A stretch of 45,414 nt of DNA, taken from contig NZ_JACHNX010000022.1 of the NCBI RefSeq assembly GCF_014199595.1, positions 1 through 45,414 on the forward strand, read 5' to 3'. A model generated the notes under the pieces. That model searched no databases, was not told where the DNA came from, and worked only from the letters and a program-made list of their open reading frames with translations. Below are positions 8,504 through 16,558 of this stretch, in pieces (position 1 is the first letter of the stretch; the number at the start of each line of letters is the position of its first letter). Both the position numbers and the translations under genes were made by a program. Source of the DNA: Sphingomonas yabuuchiae. GTDB lineage: Bacteria; Pseudomonadota; Alphaproteobacteria; Sphingomonadales; Sphingomonadaceae.

Positions 8504-9756
8504 GCGGTGTTTCCTTCACGGTCGAGTTGTTGGATGCGCGGAACCGCCAGACAGATCAGCGCGAAGGCCAGGACATGGAGCGAGGCGGCGACCGCCAGCA
8601 CGGGGGCGTAGCCATGGCCATGGTCGAGCGCCCACCCCGCCGCCTGGCCCATGACGATGCCGCCGAACGCGCCCCCCATGCCGACCAGTCCCGCGAGACG
8701 CCCCAGCGCCGCGCGCGAGATCATGTCGGTCGGCAGCGTCATAACCAGGGTCGACCAGCCTTGCTGGCCGAAAAAGGCTAGGCTGAAGATGGCCAGCACC
8801 ATCCCCACCGTTTGCGCCTGCGGCACCAGCATCACCCAGGGCATGCACGCGGCACAGGCGGCCAGCGCGATCTTGCGGGCGGCGTTGACGGACATGCCGC
8901 GTGCGAGCAGTCGGCTCGACAGCCAGCCCGCGCCGATGCTGCCGCCGCCCGCCGCCGCATAGGGAATCCAGCCCAGCGTCGCGGCCTGTTTGAGGTCGAA
9001 ATGATGCACCTCGAACAGATATTTGGGCAGCCAGAACAGGTAGAAATACCAGGCGCCGTCGCTCAGGAACTTGGCACCGACGATACCGGCGACCTCACGC
9101 CGGGCAAGAAGCGCACGAACCGTCGGCGCCTTCGCGGGATGGTCCGGCACAGCCGCCTGCGGGCGCGGATCGCGATAGGACATGGCCCACGACACAGCCC
9201 AGACCAGCCCCAGCGCGCCGGTCACGAAGAACACCCAGCGCCAGCTCGCCAGGCCGAACCAGTTCGCCTGGGCGAGCAGCAACGCGATCAGCGGCGGGGC
9301 GATGACCGCGCCGACCGATGTCCCGGCATTCACGATACCCATCGCGGTCGCACGGGCGCTGGGCGTGAAACGCTCGGCAATGGCCCGTGTGGCGGCGGGA
9401 AAGCCCCCGCCCTCACCGATGCCCAGCAACAGCCGACTGGCGACCAGCGCCACGACCCCGCCCGCCAGCCCATGACTGGCGCAGGCCAGCGACCAGAACG
9501 CCATGATCGCGACAAAGCCGACCCGCGTTCCCACCCGGTCGAGCAGCCAGCCGCCGCCCAGATACATCAGGCCATATGTCGCCAGGAACGCGGAATCGAG
9601 CAGCGCCTTGGTCTGGTTGCTGATCGGGATATCCTTCTGGATATGCCCGATCACCCAGGGCAGTGTCTGTCGATCGAGATAGCTGATGGCGATCGCCGTC
9701 GCCACCAGCAGCGCGATCCCCCATGACCGTGTGGCAATCGGGGTATCAACGCGCAT
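8500..9756 (-). CDS. MFS transporter, anion:cation symporter type (sugar acid uptake)
   Basis: A 418-residue inner-membrane carrier with about twelve hydrophobic segments, of the ACS family that includes ExuT, GudP and DgoT. N-terminal SYLDRQTLPWVIG and the loop-2/3 motif WLLDRVGTRVGF are typical, as is the segment GIGEGGGFPAATRAI. It overlaps the GH39 stop by 11 bases and the dehydratase start by four, so the three are translationally coupled. Context predicts import of the aldonate or uronate made outside the inner membrane by GH39 cleavage and PQQ-dependent oxidation. Confidence 0.9.
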   Translation of the reverse strand: MRVDTPIATRSWGIALLVATAIAISYLDRQTLPWVIGHIQKDIPISNQTKALLDSAFLATYGLMYLGGGWLLDRVGTRVGFVAIMAFWSLACASHGLAGGVVALVASRLLLGIGEGGGFPAATRAIAERFTPSARATAMGIVNAGTSVGAVIAPPLIALLLAQANWFGLASWRWVFFVTGALGLVWAVSWAMSYRDPRPQAAVPDHPAKAPTVRALLARREVAGIVGAKFLSDGAWYFYLFWLPKYLFEVHHFDLKQAATLGWIPYAAAGGGSIGAGWLSSRLLARGMSVNAARKIALAACAACMPWVMLVPQAQTVGMVLAIFSLAFFGQQGWSTLVMTLPTDMISRAALGRLAGLVGMGGAFGGIVMGQAAGWALDHGHGYAPVLAVAASLHVLAFALICLAVPRIQQLDREGNTA

Positions 9757-11443
9757 TCAACACGACCAGCGCGACGCCCTGTCTGGGCACCGTGATCGAC
9801 GTGGTAACCGTGTCGCGCGCCTCGGCCGTCAGGGTGATGGGCTGCGGCTGCATCGCCGATGCCTTTTCCAGCGCGGCATATTGCGTGACGTTGGGATTCA
9901 GCGGCGACCCCATCTTCTTCCAGGCGGAAAAGGCATTTGCGTTATCCTCATCGACGCGGAACAGCGTCGCCGTCGGGGCCCGGCCACGGACGCCCCGGAT
10001 CGTCAGGCGGATCGCAGCACTCGGGCCGGGCACGTCGTCATCGTGATAGTGCCACAGGAGGACGGCGACCTGGCCATCCTTGGTCCGCGTGGCGAGCGTG
10101 CCGACATCCGCCTGCCCCCGCACGCCTTTGGCCATGATCTCGTCCAGCGGCAGCTCCGCATCGCTCGTCGCGGCCAATTGGTCGGTTCCCAGCTTCGCGA
10201 ACATCCGGAACACGTTGAGCACGGGCAGGTCGATGCCGTTGGACGACAGCTGGCGATACCCCGCGAACCAGGGCTGGTCCTCGAACTCAAACGCCCAGGT
10301 CAGCACGCCTTCCAGATTGACGTTGCGCCGCTTTGCCAGGGCCCAGATGCGCGGGAAGCTGGCCGCCGTATAGCTGGAATACATGGTGCCGTTGCGATAG
10401 CCGTTCTTTAGGCCGGGACACGCCGCGCAGCCCTCGGGATCGCTTTCGCCGATCACGACCGGCTTGGACGCCAGCGCTGGCATGGCCAGCGTCTTGTCGA
10501 AGCCGCCGTTCACGCCGCGAAGGTGAACGTCGAGACCCATGCGGACATGGCCGTCCACGAACTTGGGGTCCCCCTTGGCATGGAAGGCCAGGAAGTCCGT
10601 CGGCGTTCCGATCTGGCCGGTCGCGTAGTTCTTGCCGCTGGTCACATGGCGCAGGAAGCCGTCCATGAAGCTGCCACCGGGACCCGCCGAATCCATGCCG
10701 CCGACCCGCGCCGTGGGCAGCGCGCGGCGAACGCCATCGATGGCATAGTCGTGCAGCTTGTAGAACTCCTCCGGCGTGCCCTGCCAATAGGCTCCGTTCG
10801 GTTCGTTCCAAACCTCGAAATACCAGCGTTCGACCTCGGCACGGCCATAGCGTTCGACATTGTGGCGGGTCCATTGATAGACCAGCTCGCGCCACTTGTC
10901 ATAATCCTTGGGCGGATAGGCCCAGCCGGTGATGATGTATTTATAGTCGAAGCCCGGACGCCAGTTGTGCCGGTACGGCGTCCCCGCCGGGGCCGTCGAC
11001 ATCGCCTCCGGCATGAAGCCGATCTGGAGGTACGGCTTCACGCCCCGCGCGATATAGGTGTCGATGATGCGGTCGATATTGGTCCAGTCATAGATCGGCT
11101 TGCCGTCCTTGGTCTCCCGATAGATATTGGTGCTGCCCCATTTGAACGCCGGTGTGCCGTCGCCGGTGTTCAGCAGGTTGTGCGCCCGGAAATACACCTC
11201 GCCGCGCCGCAGGTCGCCCAGTTGTACCAGCAGCTTCTCGCCGTCCTTCATCGTCGCATAGTTCGGTACGTCTGCCCCGAAGAACCGCCACGACGGCGGC
11301 AACGCCCCGACCGTCTTTGACGCATCCACCGAGACCGCCACGGGTCGCGGCGCCGCCACCGCCGCCGGGGCGGACTGCCCGTACGACGGCGCGGACATCA
11401 GCAGCGCGCCCATGGCGACCGACAAGCCGCTGAAATATCTCAT
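9746..11443 (-). CDS. Glycoside hydrolase family 39, secreted
   Basis: A 565-residue exported glycosidase. The signal peptide spans about residues 1-22 (SVAMGALLMSAPSYGQ). The (beta/alpha)8 domain follows, with the acid/base Glu214 in VWNEPNG and the nucleophile Glu333 in VIGESDPEG, both placed as in clan GH-A, and a C-terminal beta-sandwich from about residue 430. GH39 covers beta-xylosidases, alpha-iduronidases and several newer activities; the insertion around CAACPG (339-344) is unusual and the substrate is open. The ATG at 11443 has GGAG nine bases upstream and overlaps the stop of a short leader ORF (ATGA). It is the first full gene of the sugar-acid operon. Confidence 0.86.
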   Translation of the reverse strand: MRYFSGLSVAMGALLMSAPSYGQSAPAAVAAPRPVAVSVDASKTVGALPPSWRFFGADVPNYATMKDGEKLLVQLGDLRRGEVYFRAHNLLNTGDGTPAFKWGSTNIYRETKDGKPIYDWTNIDRIIDTYIARGVKPYLQIGFMPEAMSTAPAGTPYRHNWRPGFDYKYIITGWAYPPKDYDKWRELVYQWTRHNVERYGRAEVERWYFEVWNEPNGAYWQGTPEEFYKLHDYAIDGVRRALPTARVGGMDSAGPGGSFMDGFLRHVTSGKNYATGQIGTPTDFLAFHAKGDPKFVDGHVRMGLDVHLRGVNGGFDKTLAMPALASKPVVIGESDPEGCAACPGLKNGYRNGTMYSSYTAASFPRIWALAKRRNVNLEGVLTWAFEFEDQPWFAGYRQLSSNGIDLPVLNVFRMFAKLGTDQLAATSDAELPLDEIMAKGVRGQADVGTLATRTKDGQVAVLLWHYHDDDVPGPSAAIRLTIRGVRGRAPTATLFRVDEDNANAFSAWKKMGSPLNPNVTQYAALEKASAMQPQPITLTAEARDTVTTSITVPRQGVALVVLNAR

Positions 11444-11649
11444 GACCTTATCTCCATAAAGGCGTTGGGGATCGATCGGGGACACGAAGGTCCGCTGCGA
11501 AAGCGCAATGATGGACGAGAATAGGGCTCAGCGGCGGCGAACGCCCCCACTGCGCCTTCCGACGCCGTGCGAACCGCAAACCGAAGCGGCGCGGTTCCGT
11601 TTCGCACGATCGCCTTGAGCAGCGCGACACCTATCCCCTGCCTCGCCAT
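11440..11649 (-). CDS. Putative 69-aa leader ORF coupled to the GH39 gene
   Basis: A short ORF begins at ATG 11649 after a very strong ribosome site (GGAGAGGGG, four bases before the ATG). It ends at a TGA that overlaps the GH39 start codon as ATGA. It lies in what would otherwise be a 240-base leader downstream of the candidate promoter. The product (starting MARQGIGVALLKAIV) is basic, Arg- and Ser-rich, has no recognised domain and is not clearly protein-like, so it may serve translational coupling more than a product. It could also be chance. Confidence 0.35.
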   Translation of the reverse strand: MARQGIGVALLKAIVRNGTAPLRFAVRTASEGAVGAFAAAEPYSRPSLRFRSGPSCPRSIPNAFMEIRS

Positions 11650-11690
11650 AGCCCCTCTCCCCAAGCGGTATGCAACCGCCTCAAGCCACA

Positions 11691-11719
11691 ACCATAACTT
11701 GTAGTACCAGATTCCACAA
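11691..11719 (-). promoter_or_regulatory. Candidate promoter of the GH39 operon with embedded GntR operator
   Basis: On the minus strand a -35-like TTGTGG (11714-11719) and a -10-like TATGGT (11691-11696) are 17 bases apart. Between them lies TTGTAGTACCA on the plus strand (11699-11709), a ten-of-eleven match to the palindrome TGGTASTACCA. This fits the TGGT-N3-ACCA operators of FadR-subfamily GntR regulators. The divergent GntR gene starts 113 bases away, so both genes could be controlled from here. Confidence 0.5.
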
Positions 11720-11831
11720 CGACAAAGAATTGGGACTTTATCGTATCTTGTCCGTTCGCAATCTTGTAAGACATTGGACCCGACAGCGGTCGCGCTTGAC
11801 GCATACCGGCTGTCGTCACCATGGTGTTGAT

Positions 11832-12563
11832 ATGACTGCCGATGACGCCCCCGACTTCGTTCGCAAAAGCCGCCCGACCGACATACGCGGGGGGATTGCC
11901 CATGAATTGGGGGTGGCGATCGTGAGCGGCAGGATGGCTCCCGGCACCCCGCTCGTCAGCGAAGAGCGCTACAGCAGCGAGAACGGCGTTTCACGCGGGG
12001 CGTATCGCGAGGCGCTGCGAATCCTGGCGGCCAAGGGTCTTATCGTCAATCGCGTGAAGAGCGTCACGCGGGTGACCGAACGGGCCAAGTGGAACATGCT
12101 CGACCTCGACGTCCTGGGCTGGATGTTCGAGGGGGGACCGACGCCCGAATTCATCGCCAGCATCTTCGAACTGCGCAGCATCGTCGAACCGTCCGCCGCC
12201 ATGTTCGCAGCCCGGCGGCGTGACGAGCGGCAGCTGGCACGCATGGGCCATGCCCTGGGAGAGATGGAGCGCTATGGCCTGCTCGACCCTGCCGGGCGGG
12301 CGGCCGATCAGGCCTTTCACCTGACGATCCTGGAGGCCACGCGGAACGAGCCGTTGATGACCCTGTCCTCTTCGATCGCGGCGGCGGTCGAGTGGACGAC
12401 CCGCTTCGCCAGGGACGAGCGCCGTCAGTATCGCGACCCGATGCCGGATCATCACGCGGTGTACGCCGCCTTGATCGAAGGCGACGGGCGGGCCGCCCGT
12501 CACGCCATGGAGATACTGATCGGCAACGCGTCCAGCGACGCCGGTGTCGACCCCGATCGATGA
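11832..12563 (+). CDS. GntR-family regulator, FadR/FCD subfamily (DgoR-like)
   Basis: A 243-residue transcription factor with an N-terminal winged helix (about residues 12-82, including VSRGAYREALRILAAKGLI) and a C-terminal all-helical FCD ligand domain (about 95-235). The linker WNMLDLDVLGWMFE and the metal/ligand-site histidines of FHLTILEATRN and DHHAVYAALI resemble the galactonate regulator DgoR. It is divergent from the GH39 operon and very likely represses it until a sugar acid binds. The start at ATG 11832 fits domain homology; the ribosome site is weak, and the longer open frame starting at 11670 has no homology in its extra part. Confidence 0.85.
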   Translation: MTADDAPDFVRKSRPTDIRGGIAHELGVAIVSGRMAPGTPLVSEERYSSENGVSRGAYREALRILAAKGLIVNRVKSVTRVTERAKWNMLDLDVLGWMFEGGPTPEFIASIFELRSIVEPSAAMFAARRRDERQLARMGHALGEMERYGLLDPAGRAADQAFHLTILEATRNEPLMTLSSSIAAAVEWTTRFARDERRQYRDPMPDHHAVYAALIEGDGRAARHAMEILIGNASSDAGVDPDR

Positions 12564-12603
12564 TGGGAAGGGAGTCGGGCCCTTAGGGGTCGGATTCTCC
12601 GCG

Positions 12604-14160
12604 TCATTCCACGGGGGTACGCCGCACCCACAGCACCGCGAGCAGGACGATGGCGGTCAGCACCCCGCACATCGCCCAGGCCGCGTTGACGGCGGGGACG
12701 AGCGCGGCCTTTTCCACCAGCGGCCGCACCATCTCGACGGCGAAATCGTCGAGCGGCTGGCCGCGCTGTTCCAGAAAGGCGTCCTTGGGGATGCCGATGC
12801 GCAGCGCCGTGTCGAGGTCACCCGCCTGAAGGCGGCTGGCGATATGGCGCCCCTCGGTCGCGGCGCGGCTGAAGATCATTGTGTCGACCAGTGCCAGCCC
12901 GACCGCACCGCCCAGATTGCGCATCAGGTTGAACAGCCCGCTGCCATCGGCGACCAGCGTGCGCGGCAATCGGCCCAGCGCCATGCGGGTCGGCGGCAAC
13001 AGGCAGAACATGATCGCCGCGCCGCGCACCACCTGGGGCAGGATCATCGCGTGGAAATCGGTCTGCGCGGTCTGGCTCATGCTCATCAGCAGGCCGATCG
13101 CGAACAAGCCGAAGCCGAAGGCGGTCAGCCAGCGCGGATCGACCCGCCGCTCGGCCCAGACCGCGATGGGCGCGCTCACCAGTTGGGCGATGCCGGTGAC
13201 CAGCATGATCTCGCCGATGCGCAGCGCGCCATGCTCGCGCACCAGTCCCAGGAAGAAGGGCATCAGATAGGTCGAACCGAACAGGCCGAACCCCAGGACG
13301 AAGCTGAACAGGCATCCGATCGCAAAATTGCGGTCGGCAAAGCAGCGCAGTTCGACCAGCGGCACCGCCGCGCGCCATGTCCGTACGACGAACCCGCCCC
13401 CGCACGCCACGAAGACGGCCAGCAAGCCCAACACGCGCGCATCGCCCCAGCCACGCGTCGGCGCGTCCTTCAACCCGATCTGCAACGCGACGAGCGCGGC
13501 GGCGAGCAGGACCAGCGCCGCAATGTCGATGCTACGGCGCGTGCCCGATCGCTCGACCGCCGCCTGCCCGCGCAACAGCCACGCCACGCCCAGCGCCGCG
13601 ACGATACCCGGCACGATGTTGATGCGGAACAGCCAGTGCCACGAAAAGGATTGCGTCACCCATCCGCCAATGATTGGTCCGATGGTCGGCGCCAGAACGG
13701 CGGCCACCCCGGCGATGGTGGTCGCCAGCCCCTGTACCCGTACCGGGAACAGCAGAAAGACGGCGGAAAATACGATGGGGATCAGCGTGCCGCCCGAAAA
13801 GCCCTGCACGACCCGCCATAGGATCAGACTTTCGAAACTGCCGCTCATCGCGCACCCGATCGAGGCCAGGGTGAACAGGCTGACCGCGCCGACGAACAGC
13901 CGCCGCATCCCCAGCACGTCGGTCAGATACCCCGTAAGCGGGATCGCGACGATCTCGGCGGTCAGATAGGCGGTCTGGATCCAGACCATCCGATCGGGCG
14001 CGATACGCAGCGCGGCCTGGATCGTCGGCAGCGAGGTCGCGACGATCTGTACGTCCAGGATCGCCATGAACATGCCCAGGCACATGCAGGTGAAGCCGGC
14101 CCAGGCGGCGAACCCGGCCGTCTTCGGCTCGGAGGCGGGCGATGCGGTCGCGGGTGTCAT
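12604..14160 (-). CDS. DHA2-family MFS multidrug/metabolite exporter
   Basis: A 518-residue inner-membrane proton antiporter of the 14-helix EmrB/QacA type. It shows the family's N-terminal DVQIVATSLPTIQ (motif D1), motif A-like GYLTDVLGMRRLF, and motif C APTIGPIIGGW followed by SWHWLFRINIVPG. The ATG at 14160 is chosen because the extra 31 upstream residues are low in homology. It is divergent from the type III polyketide synthase gene with 125 bases between starts, so it may export that pathway's product; there is no direct evidence for this. No HlyD/EmrA-like adaptor or outer-membrane factor is adjacent, as usual for single-component exporters. Confidence 0.88.
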   Translation of the reverse strand: MTPATASPASEPKTAGFAAWAGFTCMCLGMFMAILDVQIVATSLPTIQAALRIAPDRMVWIQTAYLTAEIVAIPLTGYLTDVLGMRRLFVGAVSLFTLASIGCAMSGSFESLILWRVVQGFSGGTLIPIVFSAVFLLFPVRVQGLATTIAGVAAVLAPTIGPIIGGWVTQSFSWHWLFRINIVPGIVAALGVAWLLRGQAAVERSGTRRSIDIAALVLLAAALVALQIGLKDAPTRGWGDARVLGLLAVFVACGGGFVVRTWRAAVPLVELRCFADRNFAIGCLFSFVLGFGLFGSTYLMPFFLGLVREHGALRIGEIMLVTGIAQLVSAPIAVWAERRVDPRWLTAFGFGLFAIGLLMSMSQTAQTDFHAMILPQVVRGAAIMFCLLPPTRMALGRLPRTLVADGSGLFNLMRNLGGAVGLALVDTMIFSRAATEGRHIASRLQAGDLDTALRIGIPKDAFLEQRGQPLDDFAVEMVRPLVEKAALVPAVNAAWAMCGVLTAIVLLAVLWVRRTPVE

Positions 14161-14285
14161 ATCGTCGCTGCGCCTGCCATCCGTCGACCCCGTCCTGTAT
14201 TTTTCGACAGGTTGAACAAGCCGCGACGCGGATCGTTGCGCTCCGGTATCCATTTCCGCCGGTTGACCGGCTACTCGGACGGTGC

Positions 14286-15338
14286 ATGTCTCAACCGGTT
14301 GCCCTTCTGTCGCTTGCGACGCGCACGCCCCATCATCGACTGTCCCAGGATCAGGCCCTCGCTACGGCGCGGGCGTTGATCGGCGACCGCTTCGCCGATT
14401 TCGACCGGCTGGCGCCCGTCTTCGACCATGCGGGCATCGCCGAGCGCCAACTGGCCATGCCGCTCGACTGGTATCATACGCCCCGCTCGTTCGAGCAGCG
14501 GAGCGCCGCCTATCTCGACGTCGCACTCAACCTGTTCGTCGCCGCCGCCGGTGGTGCGCTGGAGGAGGCCGGATTGGAGGCCCGCGACGTCGATGCCATC
14601 GTCACCGTCTCATCTACCGGGATCGCCACGCCCAGCCTGGAGGCGCGGGCCATGGCACATCTGTCATTCCGGAACGATGTGCGGCGGGTGCCGGTCTTCG
14701 GCCTGGGCTGTGCGGGCGGCGCCACCGGGCTGGCGCTTGCCGCCGATCTGGCCCGCGCGCGACCGGGTTCGACGGTGCTGTTCGTCACGGTCGAACTGTG
14801 CAGCTTGGCGCTGAGGACCAACGGCGCGGACAAGGCCGACCTGATCTCCACCGCGCTGTTCGGTGACGGCGCGGCGGCGTGCCTGCTGCGAACCGGCGAC
14901 GAAGGCTTTGCCCAGATCGTCGGTAGCGCGGAACACACCTGGAACGACACGCTCGACATCATGGGGTGGCGCACCGAGCAGACGGGGCTGGCCGTCGTCC
15001 TGAACCGCGCGATCCCGACCTTTGTCGAGCGCGAGATGCGTCAGGCCGTGACCGGCATGCTGAATGCGCAGGGGTTCGCCTTGTCGGATATCGACCGTTT
15101 CATCTGCCATCCCGGCGGGGCGCGCGTGCTAGACGCGCTGGAGATCGCCCTTGGCCTGGAGCATGGCGCACTGGCGCAGGAACGTGCGGTTCTTCGCGAC
15201 CATGGCAACATGTCCGCGCCGACCGTGCTATTCGTGCTGGACCGCTATCGCCGGGAAGGCCTGCCGCTTCGCTCTCTGCTGAGCGCCTTGGGGCCGGGCT
15301 TCACCGCCTCTTCGCTGGTGCTGGAGTGCAATCGATGA
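14286..15338 (+). CDS. Type III polyketide synthase (chalcone synthase-like)
   Basis: A 350-residue thiolase-fold enzyme that extends an acyl-CoA starter with malonyl-CoA and cyclises the product. The catalytic triad is complete: Cys142 in FGLGCAGGATG, His275 in FICHPGGARVL and Asn308 in DHGNMSAPT. Length and motifs match bacterial alkylpyrone/alkylresorcinol synthases (BpsA, SrsA, ArsB/C). The next gene is a coupled ICMT-type methyltransferase, the same pairing as bpsAB and srsAB, which favours alkylpyrone or alkylresorcinol methyl ethers, probably membrane lipids. The ATG at 14286 lacks a strong ribosome site. Starter length cannot be predicted. Confidence 0.9.
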   Translation: MSQPVALLSLATRTPHHRLSQDQALATARALIGDRFADFDRLAPVFDHAGIAERQLAMPLDWYHTPRSFEQRSAAYLDVALNLFVAAAGGALEEAGLEARDVDAIVTVSSTGIATPSLEARAMAHLSFRNDVRRVPVFGLGCAGGATGLALAADLARARPGSTVLFVTVELCSLALRTNGADKADLISTALFGDGAAACLLRTGDEGFAQIVGSAEHTWNDTLDIMGWRTEQTGLAVVLNRAIPTFVEREMRQAVTGMLNAQGFALSDIDRFICHPGGARVLDALEIALGLEHGALAQERAVLRDHGNMSAPTVLFVLDRYRREGLPLRSLLSALGPGFTASSLVLECNR

Positions 15339-15853
15339 CCCTACCCTATGCCATCATGGCGTTCGTCACGCTCCAGCGGTTGAGCGAGTTGGTCATCGCG
15401 CGGCGCAACACCGCCCGGCTGATGGCGGCGGGTGCGCGCGAATATGGGGCGAGCCATTATCCGGTGATGGTCGCGATGCATACCGCGTGGCTGGTCGCCC
15501 TGTGGTTCAGCGTGGGCGGCCGGACGGTCTCCTGGCCGTTGCTCCTGGTCTTCGCCGTCTTGCAGGGGATGCGGATCTGGGTGCTGGCGACCCTGGGTCC
15601 GCGCTGGACGACGCGGATCATCGTCCTGCCGGGCGCGTCGCTGGTCGCCCGGGGGCCGTTCCGTTTCCTGCGCCACCCCAATTACGCGGTCGTCACCGCC
15701 GAGATCGCGGTGCTGCCCCTCACCTTCGGACTGGTCGGCATTGCCGCGCTGTTCACCGTCCTGAACGCGGCGATGCTGTATGTCCGGATCGGCGCGGAGA
15801 ACCGCGCGCTGGGCCTCAGCGCCGGGTCGCAGCCGCCTCCCGCTCGGCCTTGA
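15335..15853 (+). CDS. Isoprenylcysteine carboxyl methyltransferase-family protein
   Basis: A 172-residue integral membrane methyltransferase with four or five hydrophobic segments. The C-terminal SAM-binding signature is present: GPFRFLRHPNYAVV (about residues 108-121) and the terminal ENRAL. Its ATG overlaps the polyketide synthase stop (ATGA), so the two are made together; in bpsB and srsB the same enzyme type O-methylates alkylpyrones or resorcinols. Its last 38 bases overlap the convergent small-protein gene. Confidence 0.85.
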   Translation: MTLPYAIMAFVTLQRLSELVIARRNTARLMAAGAREYGASHYPVMVAMHTAWLVALWFSVGGRTVSWPLLLVFAVLQGMRIWVLATLGPRWTTRIIVLPGASLVARGPFRFLRHPNYAVVTAEIAVLPLTFGLVGIAALFTVLNAAMLYVRIGAENRALGLSAGSQPPPARP

Positions 15854-16070
15854 TCCGCAGCATCGCGGCGTGACAGGTGGGCGAGGTCTGATCGATCTTC
15901 TGGATCATGCAGGCCTCGACCTTCTTGCGGCTCATCGACTTCATCTCCATCGGGCACAGCCGCCGCGCCTCGGCGACGCAGGCCTTCTTGCCCGGATCGG
16001 GCTCGGCCTGGGCGACGCCGATGGTCAGGGGCGACAACAGCGCCGCGATGGTCAGGGCTTTGTACATCAT
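15816..16070 (-). CDS. Small secreted Cys-rich protein (84 aa)
   Basis: A small protein with a clear signal peptide (MMYKALTIAALLSPLTIGVAQA, cleavage after about residue 22). The mature part of about 62 residues has four cysteines, with the last three in CP-x12-C-x11-C spacing, ending in a basic helix. It probably forms disulfides in the periplasm. Function is not recognised. The start is ATG 16070 with GAGG ten bases upstream; a second ATG follows directly. It overlaps the methyltransferase gene tail to tail, so transcripts of the two would be antisense to each other. Confidence 0.65.
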   Translation of the reverse strand: MMYKALTIAALLSPLTIGVAQAEPDPGKKACVAEARRLCPMEMKSMSRKKVEACMIQKIDQTSPTCHAAMLRIKAEREAAATRR

Positions 16071-16183
16071 GCGACTTGCACCTCGTGATATCGTGGCTGC
16101 GATGTACCCCACAATATGGGTGACAGGCCAGTTTCGGATTTCACGGATCGAAGCGAAAACCGAGCCGCTCTCCCGTAATGAGG

Positions 16184-16558
16184 TCATTCCCGATGGATCA
16201 CCCGGCCGATCGCTTGCGCGATCCGGGTGATGGTCGTCGGCTTTTCGCAGCGGGCCACGGTTGCGAAGCGGGTCGGCAAGGCCCCTCCATCATATCCCGT
16301 CGTGAAAATCAGCGGTATTCTGCGTTCGATCAGGATGTCGGCGACCGGATAGGCCAGGTCCCCGCCAAGATTGACGTCGAGAATGGCCCCGTCGATCCGC
16401 CGTTCGGATCGGGCCATCTCCAAAGCCTCCCGGAGCGTGCCGACCGGGCCCACCACCACCGCGTCAGCCTCGCCCAGTTCGATCCGCAGATCGTCGGCGA
16501 TCAGAAATTCGTCCTCCGCCACCAGAATATGACAGCCGCTTAGTGTTCGTTCAGCCAT
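16184..16558 (-). CDS. Single-domain response regulator
   Basis: A 124-residue receiver domain with no output domain. Acidic pocket Glu15-Asp16, phosphoacceptor Asp61 (AILDVNLGG), Thr87 (FTTGYD) and Lys106 (CEKP) are all in place. Its start overlaps the kinase stop by eight bases, so it is the cognate partner of the HWE kinase. Such stand-alone receivers in sphingomonads act as phosphate shuttles or sinks, for example towards general stress or light/redox outputs. The downstream partner is not encoded here. Confidence 0.9.
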   Translation of the reverse strand: MAERTLSGCHILVAEDEFLIADDLRIELGEADAVVVGPVGTLREALEMARSERRIDGAILDVNLGGDLAYPVADILIERRIPLIFTTGYDGGALPTRFATVARCEKPTTITRIAQAIGRVIHRE

